The notes beneath the pieces are model-generated. The model searched no databases. It saw nothing but the letters and a program-made list of their open reading frames with translations, and had not been told where the DNA came from. The translations under genes were made by a program, and so were the position numbers. A stretch of DNA of 64,000 bases from CBDCKN01 sp965219035 (GTDB lineage: Bacteria > Gemmatimonadota > Gemmatimonadetes > Longimicrobiales > Gaopeijiaceae): assembly GCA_965219035.1 (NCBI GenBank), contig CBDCMR010000003.1:868001-932000 (forward strand). Reading direction: 5' to 3'. Every line of letters starts with the position of its first letter. Position 1 is the first letter of the stretch. Shown one piece after another: positions 60,941-64,000 of this stretch.

Positions 60941-61798
60941 ATGAGATCATATGTAATCTTGGCTCTGGCGATCGTCGGAGCCCTGGCGGCCCAGGCCTGC
61001 ACGGACTCCGATCCGGTTGGCCTGGACGGCGACATCCTCGTGGTTCGGGCGTTCCTCTTCGCCGGCGAGCCGGTGACGGATATCCGCATCACCACCACGG
61101 TCCCGTTGGTGTCTGAGGACACCCTCGGCATACCCGTGAGCGATGCCACTATCTGGCTGGAGCGCAGCGATGCTCGCTTCGACTTGATCGCCGCTCCGGG
61201 AGCGCCGGGAGCGTATCACTATCCGGGCGCTGATCTGGTAATCGAGTCGGGCGACGTCTTCGAGCTGGGGGTCTCCCGTGGTTCCGAGAGCCTATCAGCC
61301 ACGACGGTCGTGCCGTCCCCTCCGGAGGGATTCGCCGTGTCGTCCGATGTCTTGGAGGTGTTGGATCTCACCGCTGGGTTCGGAGGATTCGGTGGGCGTG
61401 GCGGCGGCCGGGGCGGGCGGGCCTTCGGGGGCGTCATCGTCAGCTGGATCAACCCTGAGCGGGACCTGTTCTTCGTGGTGGTGGACAACCTCGAGATCGA
61501 TCCGGAGCAGATCCCGGCCCCGGAGTTCATCGCACAAGCGCGGCGTTTTGTGTCGGTGCCCACACCGGCGGACAGCACGGTGATCAGCCAACTTTCCCTC
61601 ACGCACCTCGGCGAGCATCAGATTCGTCTGTACCACGTGAATCAGGAGTACGCAGATCTCTATGAAGGTCGAGTGCAGGACTCACGCGACCTCAACGAGC
61701 CACCCAGCAACATCCGGGGTGGGTTGGGCGTGTTCTCGGCGTTCGCCTCACAGGAAGGGCGGTTCACGGCTCGAATGCAGACAGTGGAGGTGAACTGA
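60941..61798 (+). CDS. DUF4249-type lipoprotein
   Basis: A 285-residue lipoprotein: signal peptide ending AAQAC (Cys20), then a beta-rich domain (DILVVRAFLFAGEPVTDIRITTTVPL, then DATIWLERSD) typical of DUF4249 partners of TonB receptors. A Gly/Arg-rich insertion (GFGGFGGRGGGRGGRAFGG, about 147-165) interrupts the middle. It likely caps or assists the TonB receptor encoded just upstream (10 bp). Same operon as the lipoprotein at 57826. Confidence 0.85.
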   Translation: MRSYVILALAIVGALAAQACTDSDPVGLDGDILVVRAFLFAGEPVTDIRITTTVPLVSEDTLGIPVSDATIWLERSDARFDLIAAPGAPGAYHYPGADLVIESGDVFELGVSRGSESLSATTVVPSPPEGFAVSSDVLEVLDLTAGFGGFGGRGGGRGGRAFGGVIVSWINPERDLFFVVVDNLEIDPEQIPAPEFIAQARRFVSVPTPADSTVISQLSLTHLGEHQIRLYHVNQEYADLYEGRVQDSRDLNEPPSNIRGGLGVFSAFASQEGRFTARMQTVEVN

Positions 61799-61800
61799 TC

Positions 61801-61816
61801 CGGGCGCGAACGCCCG
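61801..61816 (+). terminator. Hairpin after the TonB operon
   Basis: CGGGCG (61801-61806), loop CGAA, CGCCCG (61811-61816): a 6-bp perfect stem with a stable-type tetraloop, 3 bases after the DUF4249 stop. No U-tract follows, so it may be a Rho-assisted or mRNA-end structure rather than a classic terminator. Confidence 0.45.
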
Positions 61817-62067
61817 CGCACGCCAGGATCATGGCCGACAGGGTCCTAGCGGTCGCTAGTTGTCTAGGCAATATTCGAACGCTTCGGCGCCGCCAGTCTT
61901 TCACCATCGGCGAATCCGGCTCGTCTTGGATCGGCCGCTTACCCGGGTTGCCATCTAGCCGCTTCATCGCGGCGGGCTTCGGCTTCCGAACCTCTCATAC
62001 CTCCCGGACCGGTCCGAGTACTTCGAAGGGATTCCGCATCCCGAGCTAGGGACGATGCGGCAGGTCC

Positions 62068-62203
62068 TCAGCAGTGTACAGCGCTACACCTCAACGCCTC
62101 CGGATCGAACATCCGCCCGCCCTTAAGCACCCGCCAGATGGTCTGCGTGTTCTTGATGTCCTCCAACGGATTGGCATCGAGCAGCACCGTGTCGCCCAAT
62201 CTA
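62068..62203 (-). pseudogene. Amidohydrolase C-terminal remnant
   Basis: Read on the minus strand, this gives LGDTVLLDANPLEDIKNTQT followed by IWRVLKGGRMFDPEALR and a stop at 62068. It matches the closing motif of amidohydrolases, such as LADMIILDANPLDDIRNTNT in the gene at 49127. No start, metal motif or upstream domain remains: the PQQ-type gene ends at 62228 just upstream. It is a truncated leftover from a former gene downstream of the dehydrogenase. The rest of the 61817-62067 spacer shows nothing. Confidence 0.7.
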
Positions 62204-62227
62204 TCGGATTGCGAATGCGCCACGGTG

Positions 62228-64000
62228 TCATCGCCAACGTAGCGACTCGAGCAGTTCCGGCGTGAACGGATTCTCCCCGGCGCGGAGGGCGTCGATCCAC
62301 TCTCGGCGCTGCCTCCGAGCCCGACCGCTTGTCGTCCAGGCTACGTACGCTTCAAGGTCTGCGATGGCTCCCTCACCATCGCCGGTGAGCGCCCTGGCCA
62401 CCCCGTGGGCACCCCTGAAGAACCCGTGAGCAGCAGGCGCACGCGCCACGGCCTGTTCACAGGCCGTCATGACGTCGGCTGCATACCCCCACAGGCTCCC
62501 GTACCAACACAACGTGTTCCAGGACCACGCAGAAATCATCAGTGCGGGATCGAAAGTTCGGGCCTGTGCATAGGCGGCCATCGCGTCCGGTATGCGACCG
62601 TCCCTTGCCAGGTGCTCGCCTTCTATCTGCGTCGCGATCGCCTCCAGCGAGGGATCCTTTTCCCGTTGGGGTAGCGGGAGCGCAAAGGCCATGAGTGTCG
62701 CCTCTCGCAACCCGGTCGCAATGACAACAAACTGGCGACCCGAGAGCGTTTGATAGGTCATCGGATTCCCGTAGCCGTTGCGTCTTACATAGGTTTCCCA
62801 GAGGGACTCCCCACTCGTCTTGTCGATGGCATAGAGCTTGGCCCCTGCGCTGATGAACAGCAGCCCAGCGCCGGTGAGGAGCGGTCCCGCATTGCCGTCG
62901 CCCCCCCCGAGCAGTGGGAGATCCAGGTCCTGTAACAACGGATGGTTCTTGATCTGGGGCGTATCCCCCAAGGTGACCTGCCACACATGGTCACCTCGAT
63001 TGAGATCGATGGCGGTGAGAACGTTATACGGCGGTTTGTGGATCGGGAGGCCGTCCGCGACTTCCAAAGCGGCTCCTTCGATGAGGTAATCGAATTCGGC
63101 GTCGCCAGGCTCAGGCTCAGCGAGCTTGATCAGGTTGGGCCTGTTCTTCGCCTTGACGTAGAGCACTCCCGTTTCTGGATCGAACGCCGCGCCGCCCCAA
63201 TTGGCCCCACCAAGAACACCCGGCATGGCTACGGTCCCCTCGAGCGAGGGGGGCGTGAAGATGGGACCCAATCGGTAGTTGTTCGTGTGTAATTGCTCAA
63301 GCGCCATGGCCCGCAATTCGGGCGTGAAGTCGATCACGTCGTCCTCGGTGAAGCCCTGTTTGGCAAACGGCGGGGGCTTGGTCGGGAACGCCTGGGTTAA
63401 AGACGTCCGTTCGCCCGGCACATCACTCTGCGGTACCGGCCGCTCTTCGATCGGCCAGACGGGTGCTCCAGTGACGCGATCGAAGACGTAGGCGAACCCG
63501 GTCTTGCCGAGGGCCACGACCGCGTCGATCGTGTTCCCCTCGACGCGGATCGTAACCAGGTTTGGGGGCGCGGGCAGATCGTAATCCCAGAGTCCGTGAT
63601 GGACCGTTTGGAAGTGCCAGATGCGCTCGCCGGTGTTCGCGTCCAGACAGACGATCGATTCAGCAAACAGGTTATCGCCTTTGCGATGTCCGCCATAATA
63701 GTCGTGGCTGGGCGTTTCGACGGGGAGGTAGACCAGACCTCGCTGCTCATCCACGGTGAAGGGGCTCCAGACGCTCGTGTGACCGGTGTACGACCACGAG
63801 CCGTCTTCCCAGGTCTCGTTCCCAAACTCTCCTGCCTGCGGGATGGGGTTGAAGTACCAGACGCGCTCCCCAGTGCGGACGTCGAACGCCTGCACACTAC
63901 CGGGCGGATCCCCTCTGTAGATCACATCCCCTCCGAGACCACTCCCGACCATAACCAGGTCTTTGTAAACGACGGGTGGGGAGGTGTTGGTGTAGTGGAG
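62228..64000 (-). CDS. PQQ-type propeller dehydrogenase fused to a TPR-like domain (partial)
   Basis: At least 590 residues; the N-terminus lies beyond the window, since the frame is open through 64000 (LHYTNTSPPVVYKDLV precedes the first Met in view). The propeller part has GDPPGSVQAFDVRTGERVWYFNPIPQAGEFGNETWEDGSWSYTGHTSVWSPF, TGERIWHFQTVHHGLWDYDLPAPPN and TGAPVWPIEERPVPQSDVPGE, close to the dehydrogenase at 38432. After LMAFALPLP comes an unusual C-terminal domain of about 143 residues (62228-62659) with TPR-like content: GRIPDAMAAYAQARTFDP, NTLCWYGSLWGYAADVMTACEQAVARAP and GDGEGAIADLEAYV. Confidence 0.88.
   Translation of the reverse strand, partial: LHYTNTSPPVVYKDLVMVGSGLGGDVIYRGDPPGSVQAFDVRTGERVWYFNPIPQAGEFGNETWEDGSWSYTGHTSVWSPFTVDEQRGLVYLPVETPSHDYYGGHRKGDNLFAESIVCLDANTGERIWHFQTVHHGLWDYDLPAPPNLVTIRVEGNTIDAVVALGKTGFAYVFDRVTGAPVWPIEERPVPQSDVPGERTSLTQAFPTKPPPFAKQGFTEDDVIDFTPELRAMALEQLHTNNYRLGPIFTPPSLEGTVAMPGVLGGANWGGAAFDPETGVLYVKAKNRPNLIKLAEPEPGDAEFDYLIEGAALEVADGLPIHKPPYNVLTAIDLNRGDHVWQVTLGDTPQIKNHPLLQDLDLPLLGGGDGNAGPLLTGAGLLFISAGAKLYAIDKTSGESLWETYVRRNGYGNPMTYQTLSGRQFVVIATGLREATLMAFALPLPQREKDPSLEAIATQIEGEHLARDGRIPDAMAAYAQARTFDPALMISAWSWNTLCWYGSLWGYAADVMTACEQAVARAPAAHGFFRGAHGVARALTGDGEGAIADLEAYVAWTTSGRARRQRREWIDALRAGENPFTPELLESLRWR

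Noticed and set aside
1..64000. CRISPR arrays, tRNA and rRNA genes, riboswitches
   Set aside because: No regularly spaced repeats with unique spacers, no tRNA T-loop/anticodon pattern and no rRNA-like segments were found by reading; a covariance-model scan could still find a small RNA.

Overview
The window is 64 kb of GC-rich chromosome (roughly 65% G+C by eye) from a diderm heterotroph. The gene set suggests Gemmatimonadota or a close relative: TonB-dependent receptor with a DUF4249-type partner, BamA-like barrel protein, M14 and M42 peptidases, TolB-propeller amidohydrolase, PQQ-type propeller dehydrogenases, bactofilin, menaquinone-type enolase-family gene, and many small lipoproteins with lipoboxes. 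No 16S rRNA or tRNA is present, so the assignment is inference.

Layout. (1) 0.4-3.5 kb: accessory cassette of an Xre-like regulator, a 44-residue lipopeptide gene whose Shine-Dalgarno and start codon lie in one arm of a perfect 12-bp inverted repeat, and a convergent TPR protein. (2) 3.6-8.7 kb: segregation locus with two parS sites, a lipoprotein, parA, parB, an M23 peptidase and a bactofilin, then a Nif3-family gene. (3) 8.7-15 kb: outer-membrane protein, M14 peptidase, zinc-ribbon TPR protein, LOG-family protein. (4) 15-26.6 kb: lipA-pdhA-pdhB-pdhC, an ATP/ADP-translocase-like carrier, a DUF2207/LemA pair, lpd and ispH. (5) 26.7-35.1 kb: fxsA, M42 peptidase, GAF protein, metallo-beta-lactamase-fold hydrolase, glcDEF-like glycolate oxidase, M20 peptidase. 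(6) 35.1-40.6 kb: MarR regulator behind four TTG-N6-CAA half-palindromes, a complete IS3-family insertion with gene debris beside it, PQQ-type dehydrogenase. (7) 41-48 kb: GNAT (COG3375-like) plus menC-like pair, an unknown gene, gspE-like ATPase, phosphoglycerate-mutase-like enzyme, DUF167, small unknowns. (8) 48-64 kb: lipoprotein, 1112-residue propeller amidohydrolase, Yip1 protein, TRAP-TAXI transporter, class V aminotransferase, lipoprotein/TonB receptor/DUF4249 operon, an amidohydrolase remnant and a PQQ propeller-TPR fusion that runs off the window end.

Two window-wide patterns stand out. First, a family of short palindromic elements with CTAGTGT termini (two full 186-bp copies, plus shorter and diverged ones) sits flush against coding sequences, so that the CTAG end supplies or touches start and stop codons. 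Second, five genes (bactofilin tail, gspE, a lipoprotein, the TAXI receptor, the TonB receptor) each carry exactly one apparent missing base, mostly explicable by a lost base in a short homopolymer; assembly indels are a serious alternative to real gene decay.

How the genes work together: lipA makes the lipoyl cofactor used by pdhC, lpd closes the pyruvate dehydrogenase cycle 4 kb downstream; parABS, the M23 peptidase and the bactofilin form a segregation and cell-shape block; the TonB receptor, its lipoprotein and DUF4249 form an outer-membrane uptake unit; TRAP permease and TAXI receptor form one importer.
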